Source: Pleomorphochaeta sp.
GTDB taxonomy: Bacteria; Spirochaetota; Spirochaetia; Sphaerochaetales; Sphaerochaetaceae
Length of the DNA stretch: 64,000 nucleotides
Assembly: GCA_028532815.1 (NCBI GenBank)
Contig: JAQQAS010000044.1
Location: 1-64,000 of the forward strand
Direction of reading: 5' to 3'
Positions 1-7,337 of this stretch are shown here, piece after piece. Below the pieces are notes generated by a model, which was not told the origin of the DNA, ran no database searches, and saw only the letters and a list, made by a program, of their open reading frames with translations. The position numbers were made by a program, and so were the translations under genes. Position 1 is the stretch's first letter; each line of letters begins with the position of its first letter.

Positions 1-92
1 ATAATTAAATATATTAATATTTTTAACAGTAAAATATTGTTACTATTAAATAATTAAATTTCTTTCATAAAATAAAAAAAAATAGATTCTAC

Positions 93-120
93 TTGACATA
101 AAAGTTTTTTTAAATATAGA
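93..120 (+). promoter_or_regulatory. Sigma-70-type promoter of the pyrimidine operon
   Basis: TTGACA at 93-98 and TATAGA at 115-120 are separated by 16 bases. This is the best promoter match upstream of the ABC transporter genes. Transcription would begin near 127, just before the first of two terminator-like hairpins. Seen by eye only; the surrounding DNA is AT-rich, so a chance match is possible. Confidence 0.55.
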
Positions 121-133
121 ATTTTGACTATGA

Positions 134-182
134 AAAGGCGATGGAGCCAGTTCAATGAACTGTCCTCGCCTTTATTTTTTTT
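134..182 (+). terminator. Leader hairpin 1 with U-tract (attenuator candidate)
   Basis: AAAGGCGA (134-141) pairs with TCGCCTTT (166-173). GGA (143-145) pairs with TCC (163-165), and CAGTTC (148-153) pairs with GAACTG (157-162) around an AAT loop. Only U142 and G146-C147 are unpaired, on the 5' side. A run of T follows. It lies directly after the predicted start site and before the first gene, so it could end transcription conditionally. A 21-codon ORF (130-195, no Shine-Dalgarno) spans it; whether it is translated is unknown. Confidence 0.7.
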
Positions 183-205
183 ACTCATATTTTAGATAAT
201 TATGC

Positions 206-250
206 AGAGCAAAGGTGCTTCTTTTTGAAGTATCTTTGCTCTTTTTTTTT
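206..250 (+). terminator. Leader hairpin 2 with U-tract (second terminator before the operon)
   Basis: AGAGCAAAG (206-214) pairs with CTTTGCTCT (234-242). The helix continues through two G-U pairs to CTTC/GAAG around a T5 loop, giving about 16 pairs, and runs into nine T residues. This is a textbook intrinsic terminator only about 30 bases before the first ATG. No good promoter fits between it and the gene, so operon transcription must read through it. Confidence 0.75.
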
Positions 251-281
251 ATAAAACACTTAGCAGAGGAAAAACAGGATT

Positions 282-1061
282 ATGGACACAACAGCAACTG
301 AAAATGAGATATTAATGCGTGATATAGGTATGAAATTCAATAGTGGTGCCAATGAAGTTACAGCGCTTACAAGCGTATCTTTAAGCATCAAGAAAGGCGA
401 ATTTGTATCATTAGTGGGACCTTCGGGATGTGGCAAAACAACGCTTCTTAGAATTATTGCTGATCTTTTATCACCTACCTCGGGAAATGTGACTATTGAT
501 GGTGAGAGTCCTAGAGAAGCTAGACTTAAAGGTAAATATGGAATGGTATTTCAAAGTCCAGTTTTGTACGAATGGAGAACTGTAATAAAAAATGTTGAAT
601 TGCCTCTTGAAATAATGGGAGTGTCAGCAAATGAAAGATATGAAAGAGCTCAGGAAATGCTTGAAATGGTAGGGTTAAAAGATTTTGGCAATAGTTATCC
701 AGGTCAATTATCTGGAGGAATGCAGCAGAGAGTTGGAATTGCTAGAGCTCTGGTTATTCAGCCTGAAATATTGTTAATGGATGAACCTTTTTCTGCTTTG
801 GATGAATTTACAAGAGAGCGGCTTCATGAAGACTTGCTTAATATTTGGAGAAGGACGAATAAAACCATAGTTTTCGTAACACATAATATTTCTGAGTCAG
901 TATTTCTTTCAGATAAAATATGTGTTTTATCGCCTCATCCAGGAAGATTATCAGCGGTTGTTGATGTTGATTTTGATAGACCTAGAAATATGAGCTTAAA
1001 AAGCACACCTGAATTTACAAAAAAAGTTGTTGAAGTTAGATCATCCTTTGAGGGGGTATAG
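282..1061 (+). CDS. ABC transporter ATP-binding protein, NitT/TauT type
   Basis: Cytoplasmic ATPase that powers an importer. Walker A GPSGCGKTT lies at residues 46-54, the signature LSGGMQQR at 143-150 and Walker B ILLMDEP at 163-169. The length of 259 residues is usual for SsuB/TauB/ThiZ-type subunits. The ATG follows AGAGGA at 265-270. Two different permease genes and a NMT1/THI5-like binding protein follow at once, then genes of reductive pyrimidine breakdown. The inferred cargo is therefore a pyrimidine base or a close derivative such as uracil, thymine or a hydantoin. The family also carries nitrate, sulfonates and thiamine precursors, so the substrate rests on context alone. Confidence 0.9.
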   Translation: MDTTATENEILMRDIGMKFNSGANEVTALTSVSLSIKKGEFVSLVGPSGCGKTTLLRIIADLLSPTSGNVTIDGESPREARLKGKYGMVFQSPVLYEWRTVIKNVELPLEIMGVSANERYERAQEMLEMVGLKDFGNSYPGQLSGGMQQRVGIARALVIQPEILLMDEPFSALDEFTRERLHEDLLNIWRRTNKTIVFVTHNISESVFLSDKICVLSPHPGRLSAVVDVDFDRPRNMSLKSTPEFTKKVVEVRSSFEGV

Positions 1062-1064
1062 TTA

Positions 1065-1895
1065 ATGGCTGAATTAAATAAAAAGAAAGAGTCAAATCCA
1101 TTTGTTACTTTAGTTTGGACATTAGGCTTTTTTATAATTTGGGAGATAATCGCCTTTTTAGTTGAAGCCTCCCCAAGTATTAGATCTCCTGAGAAAGTAT
1201 TACCACACTTTTGGAAAATTATAGCAACAGCTTTTGATTCTAAAAAAATAAATGGAAGTGAAACTGCGATTCAACTTGTTTGGTTAAATGCTAAAGTCAC
1301 ATTGCTTCGTTCTGCACAAGGATTTTTTATTGGTGCTAGCATTGGCTTTTTATTAGCAATATTAATGAGCTTGACCAATGTTGTGAAGAAAATAGCCTTC
1401 CCGTATTTGATGATTATTCAAATGATTCCAATTCTTGGAATGGCTCCAATTATCTTATCTTTTACAGGAGATATTGATACTAGTAGGGTAGTAATTGCAG
1501 CAATTTTAACTTTTTATCCTGTTGCCACAAATACACTTGCAGGGCTTGAAGCTGTAGAAAAGGAGAAACATGAACTTATGTATTCTTACGCAGCAAAAAA
1601 ATGGCAGTTATATATAAAAACACTTATACCTGCTTGTATTCCATATCTTTTTACAGGATTAAAAGTCTCTGCACCATTAGCAATCACTGCTTCAATATTA
1701 GTTGATACTTTACAAGGTGGAATTGGACTTGGATGTTTATTATCACAGTCATTAAAGGGTGCTATGACAAGATATGTATTTTGGCTAATTGTCGTAATAA
1801 GCGCAGCAATTGGAATTTTAAGTTATTTGCTAATGGGGATAATTGAAGATTTGGTTTCAAGTCATAAAAAAGCTGAAAGAGCATGTAAGAGGTAA
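1065..1895 (+). CDS. ABC transporter permease, NitT/TauT type (first subunit)
   Basis: Integral inner-membrane protein of 276 residues with an N-terminal membrane segment (about residues 14-33) and five or so further hydrophobic segments. The EAA-like coupling loop is near residues 180-200, around 'YSYAAKKWQLYIKTLIPA'. It starts 3 bases after the ATPase stop, so the two are translated together. It is clearly different in sequence from the next permease, so the channel is probably a heterodimer. The inferred role is import of a pyrimidine-type compound. The C-terminus is basic (SSHKKAERACKR), normal for a cytoplasmic tail. Confidence 0.88.
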   Translation: MAELNKKKESNPFVTLVWTLGFFIIWEIIAFLVEASPSIRSPEKVLPHFWKIIATAFDSKKINGSETAIQLVWLNAKVTLLRSAQGFFIGASIGFLLAILMSLTNVVKKIAFPYLMIIQMIPILGMAPIILSFTGDIDTSRVVIAAILTFYPVATNTLAGLEAVEKEKHELMYSYAAKKWQLYIKTLIPACIPYLFTGLKVSAPLAITASILVDTLQGGIGLGCLLSQSLKGAMTRYVFWLIVVISAAIGILSYLLMGIIEDLVSSHKKAERACKR

Positions 1896-1902
1896 GTAAA
1901 TT

Positions 1903-2712
1903 ATGAAGACAACAAAAAAAATTAACTTAGACGGTATCTCAGCAATTATGTATCCATTGGCATTTGGAATTATCGTATTTTTAATGTGGCAAGGAGGCGT
2001 GCTAAATACACTTCTTCACACAGATACTAATACTTTGCCACCTCCTTCTAGAATTAATTCAATTATTTTTGATAATACAGCAAAAATATTATTGAATCTT
2101 AAAGCAACAATTATAGTTGCGTTAATTGGATTGTTATTGGGATCCTTAATTGGTTATGGTACTGCAATTATAGCTGCACAAAATAAAAAATGGGGTTCAG
2201 GTGGTATTACACTAGCTTCAGCCTTTAATGCTGTTCCAATTGTTGCATTAGCCCCTGTTATGAATAATTTGACAAAACATTTTTCTTCAAATGTTGATTA
2301 TCGATCAATGCTTGCAAAAACTATTGTAGTAATGATTGTTTGTATAGCTTCTATGGCAGTAAATGCTTATAGAGGGTTAACAGAACTCAAGCCTTTTGCA
2401 AAAGATTTAATGAAAACATACGCAGCTAGTAATTTTACTATATTTAAAAAACTGTTGCTTCCTAACAGTGTTCCATATGTTTTTACAGCACTGAGAGTTA
2501 GCCTTCCAGCAAGTATTATTTCTGCTTTAGTAACTGAATACTTTTCTGAAAAGGTTATCGGGGTAGGGCGTCAAATTCGTGAAAATATCGTAACTGCTCA
2601 ATTTGCAACAGCTTGGGCTTATATCATAGTTTCTTGTTTTTTAGGAATTGTTTTATATGTCATTTTGCTCCTTGTAGAAAATTCAGTTATGAAAAATAGA
2701 AAAATAAAATAA
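1903..2712 (+). CDS. ABC transporter permease, NitT/TauT type (second subunit)
   Basis: Second membrane subunit, 269 residues, six predicted hydrophobic segments, EAA-like loop near 'MKTYAASNFTIFKKLLLPNSVPY'. It begins 7 bases after the first permease. Having two unlike permease genes in one operon is known for thiamine-precursor and some pyrimidine importers, but most NitT/TauT systems use a homodimer. A 55-base gap then leads to the binding-protein gene. Confidence 0.88.
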   Translation: MKTTKKINLDGISAIMYPLAFGIIVFLMWQGGVLNTLLHTDTNTLPPPSRINSIIFDNTAKILLNLKATIIVALIGLLLGSLIGYGTAIIAAQNKKWGSGGITLASAFNAVPIVALAPVMNNLTKHFSSNVDYRSMLAKTIVVMIVCIASMAVNAYRGLTELKPFAKDLMKTYAASNFTIFKKLLLPNSVPYVFTALRVSLPASIISALVTEYFSEKVIGVGRQIRENIVTAQFATAWAYIIVSCFLGIVLYVILLLVENSVMKNRKIK

Positions 2713-2767
2713 TGGGTGATCGTACCTAAACGGTCAATAAAAATATTATCAAAGAGGGATTGAAAAA

Positions 2768-3898
2768 ATGGAAAGAAAAAACATCAAGAAAGCTACATTT
2801 TTAGTATTTGCAGCTATGGTTGTTCTTAGTTTTAGCTCATGTAGTAAAGAAGAGAGTGCTACAGTTACTGAGACAAAAGAAGTTTCAACTACAACTACTA
2901 CTGTTTCTGAAGTGAAAACTGATAAGGATAGAATTTTAGAAGCAGCAGCTGCTGGAAAAATTGGAAACTGGGGATTAGGAAATGAGTATGAAATACTTGC
3001 CTTGTTAGCAAAATATGATCAACCACTCGAATTCTTAAGTCAAGATTTTACAATGGATGGTTTTGATGATGATTCAATAGAATTAGCTTCAGCTATGACT
3101 TATAACGAGCTTGGGCTTGTTAAAAATGATTATGATGGTGCTTATGGCTACGGCGATAGTGTTGGCTATATTGATATGAATGATGAAGGTGTAGCAATGT
3201 TAGAAGATAACCTTTTTACAACTAAAGAATTTGCAATGGCTAACCCAAATACTGTAAAAGCTTTTATATATGCATCTTTAAAAGGTTGGGCAGATGCTTG
3301 TGCTGATCCTTCTGCTGCAGCTGAAGTTGTATATAAATATGGATCTTCTGTTTCTTCAGAACACCAATTATATATGGCTAGTGAAGTTAAAAAATTAGTT
3401 GAGACTGACACTTTAGGTAACCCTGTTTCAAATTATGGTTATATGGATGATGCTGCTATACAACAAACTTTGGACTTAGCAAAAACTTATATCCAACTAG
3501 ATGATAGTAAAGCAGCTGAAAAACTTGCAAGTTTAACTATTGATGATATTCGTGATACCTCCTATTGGGTAGCTGCAACAGAATCAGTTGATGGTAGTGA
3601 TTTAGGAACTCCTGAAAAAACTGATGTAAAAATACAACTAAAATGGTTACCACAAAGTCAATTTATGGGTTACTACATGGCTCTTGATAAAGGTTATTAT
3701 GATGAAGTTGGACTAAATGTAACTATCGTTCCAGGTGGTGGAGATATAGCTGAAACAACTGCTGTATATAATGGAACTGTTGATTTTGGAGTTACTTGGG
3801 TTTCAAATATGATTTCTGCAAATGCTGCAGGTATGGGACTTTTAGAGGTTGCACAAATTTATCAACGTTCTGGTTTACTTCTCGTTTATAAAAAATAA
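2768..3898 (+). CDS. NMT1/THI5-like ABC substrate-binding lipoprotein, apparently circularly permuted
   Basis: Exported lipoprotein of 376 residues: hydrophobic signal 8-22, lipobox ending at Cys25, then a Ser/Thr-rich linker to about residue 52. The following part (about 55-275) looks like the second half of a THI5-like binding protein: 'GKIGNWGLGNEYE', then the segment with TKEFAMANP and VKAFIYASLKGW. The part that normally opens the mature protein, strand plus 'W.P...F.GYY.A...GYY', comes last, from residue 287 to the C-terminus. The halves are thus in reversed order, while the ORF is intact and bears a signal peptide. It follows the permeases and precedes dihydropyrimidinase, so the ligand is probably a pyrimidine. 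Family assignment is firm; the permutation is my reading and needs a structural comparison. Confidence 0.82.
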   Translation: MERKNIKKATFLVFAAMVVLSFSSCSKEESATVTETKEVSTTTTTVSEVKTDKDRILEAAAAGKIGNWGLGNEYEILALLAKYDQPLEFLSQDFTMDGFDDDSIELASAMTYNELGLVKNDYDGAYGYGDSVGYIDMNDEGVAMLEDNLFTTKEFAMANPNTVKAFIYASLKGWADACADPSAAAEVVYKYGSSVSSEHQLYMASEVKKLVETDTLGNPVSNYGYMDDAAIQQTLDLAKTYIQLDDSKAAEKLASLTIDDIRDTSYWVAATESVDGSDLGTPEKTDVKIQLKWLPQSQFMGYYMALDKGYYDEVGLNVTIVPGGGDIAETTAVYNGTVDFGVTWVSNMISANAAGMGLLEVAQIYQRSGLLLVYKK

Positions 3899-3917
3899 TC
3901 AATTAAAACGAATATTT

Positions 3918-3950
3918 AAAATATGGTAGGTATTTCTATCTGCCATATTT
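3918..3950 (+). promoter_or_regulatory. Intercistronic hairpin between transporter and enzyme genes
   Basis: AAATATGGTAG (3918-3928) pairs with CTGCCATATTT (3940-3950), 11 pairs including one G-U, loop of 11. No T-run follows, so it is more likely an RNA-stability or processing element than a terminator. It sits in the 80-base gap after the binding-protein gene and could raise transporter mRNA relative to the enzyme genes. Confidence 0.5.
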
Positions 3951-3978
3951 GTAGTACTTAAAAAAGGACTGGTTTGGT

Positions 3979-5331
3979 ATGGATTTAATAATTAAAAATG
4001 GAATGATAGTAACTCCATCAGAAACGTATAAAGCAGATTTAGCAGTTGAGAATGGGATAATTGTAGATATTGGTAGTAATCTTGGAGAGAATGCTGCTCA
4101 AATAATAGATGCCCATTCAAAATATGTACTACCTGGAGCAATTGATGCACACACACATTTAGCTATGCCTTTTGGTGGGACTATTTCAGCAGATGATTAT
4201 TTTGCTGGAACTAGAGCTGCGGCTTGTGGTGGTACAACAACTGTTTTTGATTTTGCTTTGCAAGATTTTGATGAAAAAATGGTTGATACAATTAAGAGAA
4301 GAGATAAAATTGCATCTGTTCAAGCAGCTGTTGATTATGCTTTTCACATCGGGGTCAAAGATATACACGGCGAATTACTAGACTCAATGAAGGATGCTGT
4401 AGATTATGGTGTACCAACATTTAAAGTCTTTATGGTATATGATTTTGGTGTATCTGATGGTGTATTTTATCAAGTTCTTCAAAAATCTAAAGAAATTGGA
4501 GCAATGATATCTGTTCATGCAGAGAATAATGAAATGGTTAATTATAATGTAGAAAAATTTGTTTCTGAGGGTAAAACAAGTCCTTGGTACCATTATCTTT
4601 CTCGACCTGAATTTGTTGAAGCGGAAGCTGATATGAGGGCTATTCAATGGGCAAAAGCTACAGGTGCAAAATTGTATATTGTTCATCTTGCTAATAAAGA
4701 TGGGGTTAAAGCTGTAACTAAAGCAAAAGAAGAAGGCTATCCAATTTATGCAGAAACATGTCCTCAATATTTAAACTTTACAAATGAAGTATATAAAAGA
4801 GAGGATGGAAGAAATTTTGTATGTTCTCCACCAATAAAAGCAAAAGATAGCCAAGATGCTTTATGGAAAGCCTTAAAGAGGGGTGATATCGATGTTATTG
4901 CAACAGACCACTGTCCTTTCATGCAAAGTGAAAAAGACTGGGGAATAGATGATTTTACTAAAATTCCAAATGGCTGTGCTGGTGTTGAAAACATGTATCC
5001 TTATATGCTCAGTAAAGCAAATAATGGAGATATTACATTTAATAAAGCTGTAGAAGTTTGTTCTTCTAATCCTGCAAAAATATTTGGATGTAGTCAAAAA
5101 GGAAGTCTTTCAATCGGTAAAGATGCAGACATTGTAATTTATGATCCAAATCAAGATTTTACAGTTACATGTGAAGCAATGCATTCAGATTATGATCATA
5201 CAATCTGGGAAGGTACACAACTTCATGGATATCCACAAATGACCTTTTCAAGAGGTAAGTTAGTGTTCAAAGATGGACAATTTTTAGGTGAAAAAGGTTA
5301 TGGCAAGTTTGTTAAACGCTCACTTAATTAG
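3979..5331 (+). CDS. hydA: Dihydropyrimidinase / D-hydantoinase
   Basis: Cytoplasmic zinc amidohydrolase that opens the ring of dihydrouracil to N-carbamoyl-beta-alanine, the second step of reductive pyrimidine breakdown. The 450 residues fit the family. Metal-site features are visible: GAIDAHTH (Asp56, His58, His60), Lys149 in TFKVFM as the carbamylated bridging lysine, His180 in SVHAEN, His236 in IVHLAN and Asp310 in TDHCPF. It is preceded by AAAGGA and followed 35 bases later by the dehydrogenase gene. Related enzymes hydrolyse hydantoins or allantoin; the neighbours make dihydropyrimidine the best call. Confidence 0.92.
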   Translation: MDLIIKNGMIVTPSETYKADLAVENGIIVDIGSNLGENAAQIIDAHSKYVLPGAIDAHTHLAMPFGGTISADDYFAGTRAAACGGTTTVFDFALQDFDEKMVDTIKRRDKIASVQAAVDYAFHIGVKDIHGELLDSMKDAVDYGVPTFKVFMVYDFGVSDGVFYQVLQKSKEIGAMISVHAENNEMVNYNVEKFVSEGKTSPWYHYLSRPEFVEAEADMRAIQWAKATGAKLYIVHLANKDGVKAVTKAKEEGYPIYAETCPQYLNFTNEVYKREDGRNFVCSPPIKAKDSQDALWKALKRGDIDVIATDHCPFMQSEKDWGIDDFTKIPNGCAGVENMYPYMLSKANNGDITFNKAVEVCSSNPAKIFGCSQKGSLSIGKDADIVIYDPNQDFTVTCEAMHSDYDHTIWEGTQLHGYPQMTFSRGKLVFKDGQFLGEKGYGKFVKRSLN

Positions 5332-5366
5332 AATTATAAAAATATTAAAGTCAAAGGATTAAAATT

Positions 5367-6881
5367 ATGGACACCTTTATATTTAAAAACAAATTTTCAC
5401 AAAATGAAGCTAATCGTTGTTTGTTGTGTATTGATGCACCATGTACAAAAGCTTGTCAAAAGTCCAATGATCCTGCAAAAATGCTTTTCTCATTAAGATT
5501 TGAAAATAATAAGGTGAAAAATTATTTTGATCCTTTTAGTTGTAAAAATTGTGATGCTAAATGTGAAAAAGCTTGTGTTCATTACGACTTTCCCATTCGA
5601 ATAAAAGAGACCGCAGCTACAATAGAAAATTGTGATTTAACACCAAAAGAGGCAGATTTATCTTGTACTTTTATGAATGTTAAATGTGAAAACCCTTTTT
5701 TTCTTTCATCTTCAGTTGTAGCTAGCAATTATGAAATGTGTAGTAATGCTTTAAAAATGGGATGGGCTGGAATCGTTTTTAAAACGATTGGTTTTCTTCA
5801 ACCTAAAGAAGTATCTCCAAGATTTGCTGCAATGAAAAAAGAATCAACTCCTTTTGTTGGTTTTAGAAATTTAGAGCAAATTGCAGAACATGAACTTAGT
5901 GAAAATCTTAAATTTATTTCAGATTTGAAAAAAGATTTTCCAAATAAGGTTATTGTTTCATCAATCATGGGTCAAAATGATCAAGAGTGGACTGATTTAG
6001 CAAGACTATCCCAAGAAGCTGGTGCTGATATTATAGAATGCAATTTTTCTTGTCCTCATATGAGTGGAAATGGATTAGGCTCCGATGTTGGACAAGATGC
6101 TCAACTTGTAAAACATTATTGTGAGTGTACAAGAAAAGGAACAACCCTTCCTATCTTAGCTAAAATGACACCTAATATAGGGCATATTGAAATCCCTGCT
6201 ATTGCAGCAATTGAAGGAGGGGCTGATGGAATTGCTGCTATTAATACCATAAAAAGTTTATCTAGTTTTGATATAAAATCTATGACTTCTAAGCCAAGTA
6301 TTAAAGGTAAAACTTCAATTTCAGGTTATTCAGGGAAAGCTATAAAACCCATTGCTTTAAGATTTATTAATGATTTATCAAGTTGTAAAGAACTAAAAAA
6401 TGTTCCTCTAAGTGGAATGGGTGGAATAGAAAACTGGAAAGATGCTTTAGAATTTATTGCTCTTGGGTGTTCAAATATTCAAATAACTACTTCTGTGATG
6501 CAGTATGGATATCGAATTATTGATGATCTAAAAGCTGGGTTATCAACCTATATGAATGAACAACAAATAAATAGTCTTTCTGATATGGTTTCTATCGCAA
6601 ATCAAAATATTGTTTCTTCTACAGATCTTGATAGAGATACTATTGTTTATCCCATTTTTAATAGTGATAAATGTGTTGGATGTGGACGGTGTTATATATC
6701 TTGCAATGATGCAGGCCATCAGGCAATAAAGTTTCATTTAAGAAAAAGAAAACCAATTCTTTTAGGAAGCAAATGCGTTGGTTGTCATCTTTGTAAACTT
6801 GTATGTCCTGTTGATGCAATTACAAGTAGTAAACGAATTTCTAAACCAAATGCAACCTTTGCACAGGAGGAGATCGTATGA
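5367..6881 (+). CDS. preA: Dihydropyrimidine dehydrogenase: PreA with an N-terminal PreT-type Fe-S domain
   Basis: Reduces uracil or thymine to the dihydro form. Residues from about 95 to the end match E. coli PreA closely: the FMN barrel with ECNFSCPH and GSDVGQ, SGYSGKA, YGYRI, and two ferredoxin clusters CVGCGRCYISC and CVGCHLCKLVC. Residues 1-80 add eight Cys (18, 21, 26, 30, 59, 62, 66, 70) in the pattern of the N-terminal Fe-S domain of PreT and of animal DPD (RCLLC.DAPC...C). The FAD and NADPH domains that normally follow are absent here and in the neighbouring genes. Ferredoxin or another one-electron carrier is therefore the likely donor (inference). It overlaps the next gene by 4 bases (ATGA). 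Confidence 0.9.
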   Translation: MDTFIFKNKFSQNEANRCLLCIDAPCTKACQKSNDPAKMLFSLRFENNKVKNYFDPFSCKNCDAKCEKACVHYDFPIRIKETAATIENCDLTPKEADLSCTFMNVKCENPFFLSSSVVASNYEMCSNALKMGWAGIVFKTIGFLQPKEVSPRFAAMKKESTPFVGFRNLEQIAEHELSENLKFISDLKKDFPNKVIVSSIMGQNDQEWTDLARLSQEAGADIIECNFSCPHMSGNGLGSDVGQDAQLVKHYCECTRKGTTLPILAKMTPNIGHIEIPAIAAIEGGADGIAAINTIKSLSSFDIKSMTSKPSIKGKTSISGYSGKAIKPIALRFINDLSSCKELKNVPLSGMGGIENWKDALEFIALGCSNIQITTSVMQYGYRIIDDLKAGLSTYMNEQQINSLSDMVSIANQNIVSSTDLDRDTIVYPIFNSDKCVGCGRCYISCNDAGHQAIKFHLRKRKPILLGSKCVGCHLCKLVCPVDAITSSKRISKPNATFAQEEIV

Positions 6882-7312
6882 TCGAAAGATTTAAGAAAGC
6901 AAAAAAGATTGAGCTTTCAAGTTTAATACCAACAGAAAATTTTAGAATTGTTGATATTGAACTAAGAGATATGCCGTGTGGAATAACTGAAATTCCAGTT
7001 ACTATCGAGTTTAACAAAGAGTATAATCCCCCCTATAAAAATCTCATGGTTGGCGGCTTATTTATTCATGGATTTGTTAGAATGAATGATGAACTTGCTA
7101 AATTAAATGAATATGAGTTTAGAAAAGGTAATTCTAGCGATGTAATAAAAAGAATTTATTTAACAGACTGGGATGGAGCTTTTTTATTGTCTTTGGCTTT
7201 AAATAGTGGTGGAGAATATAAGTTTGCAGTTACAAACGAAGAGGTTGATTCTTTAGTTATAAATTGCATTCATCCAAATAAAAAAACAATATTAACGGGA
7301 AAAGAAAATTAA
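6878..7312 (+). CDS. Unknown protein of the pyrimidine operon
   Basis: I do not recognise this 144-residue protein. It is soluble, with no signal peptide or membrane segment. It has only two Cys, so it is not an Fe-S carrier. Visible blocks are an N-terminal basic helix (FKKAKKIE), a beta-rich middle with 'PVTIEFN' and 'GGLFIHGFVRM', and a closing 'YKFAVTNEEVDSLVINCIHP'. Its ATG overlaps the dehydrogenase stop and it has an AGGAGG just upstream, so the two are translationally coupled. A partner or regulator of the dehydrogenase is the simplest guess, but nothing in the sequence proves it. Confidence 0.75.
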   Translation: MIERFKKAKKIELSSLIPTENFRIVDIELRDMPCGITEIPVTIEFNKEYNPPYKNLMVGGLFIHGFVRMNDELAKLNEYEFRKGNSSDVIKRIYLTDWDGAFLLSLALNSGGEYKFAVTNEEVDSLVINCIHPNKKTILTGKEN

Positions 7313-7337
7313 TATTTATCTAATGGAGGATATGATT

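Noticed and set aside
137-170. Fluoride-riboswitch-like start (GGCGATGG...TCGCC) in the first leader hairpin
   Set aside because: The inner 6-pair hairpin and lack of the conserved pseudoknot partner do not fit that class, and the downstream genes are a pyrimidine transporter.
3166-3411. Reading frame opposite the binding-protein gene
   Set aside because: Shadow of a strongly coding strand; no family resemblance or start signal.
6030-6110. Loss of the catalytic Cys known from animal dihydropyrimidine dehydrogenase (GSDVGQ in place of a Cys-containing loop)
   Set aside because: E. coli PreA, as I remember it, has the same GSDVGQ, so this is a bacterial family trait and not a defect.
7323-7337. 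Upstream ATG for the amidohydrolase
   Set aside because: This ATG overlaps the GGAGGA ribosome site that serves the ATG at 7338.
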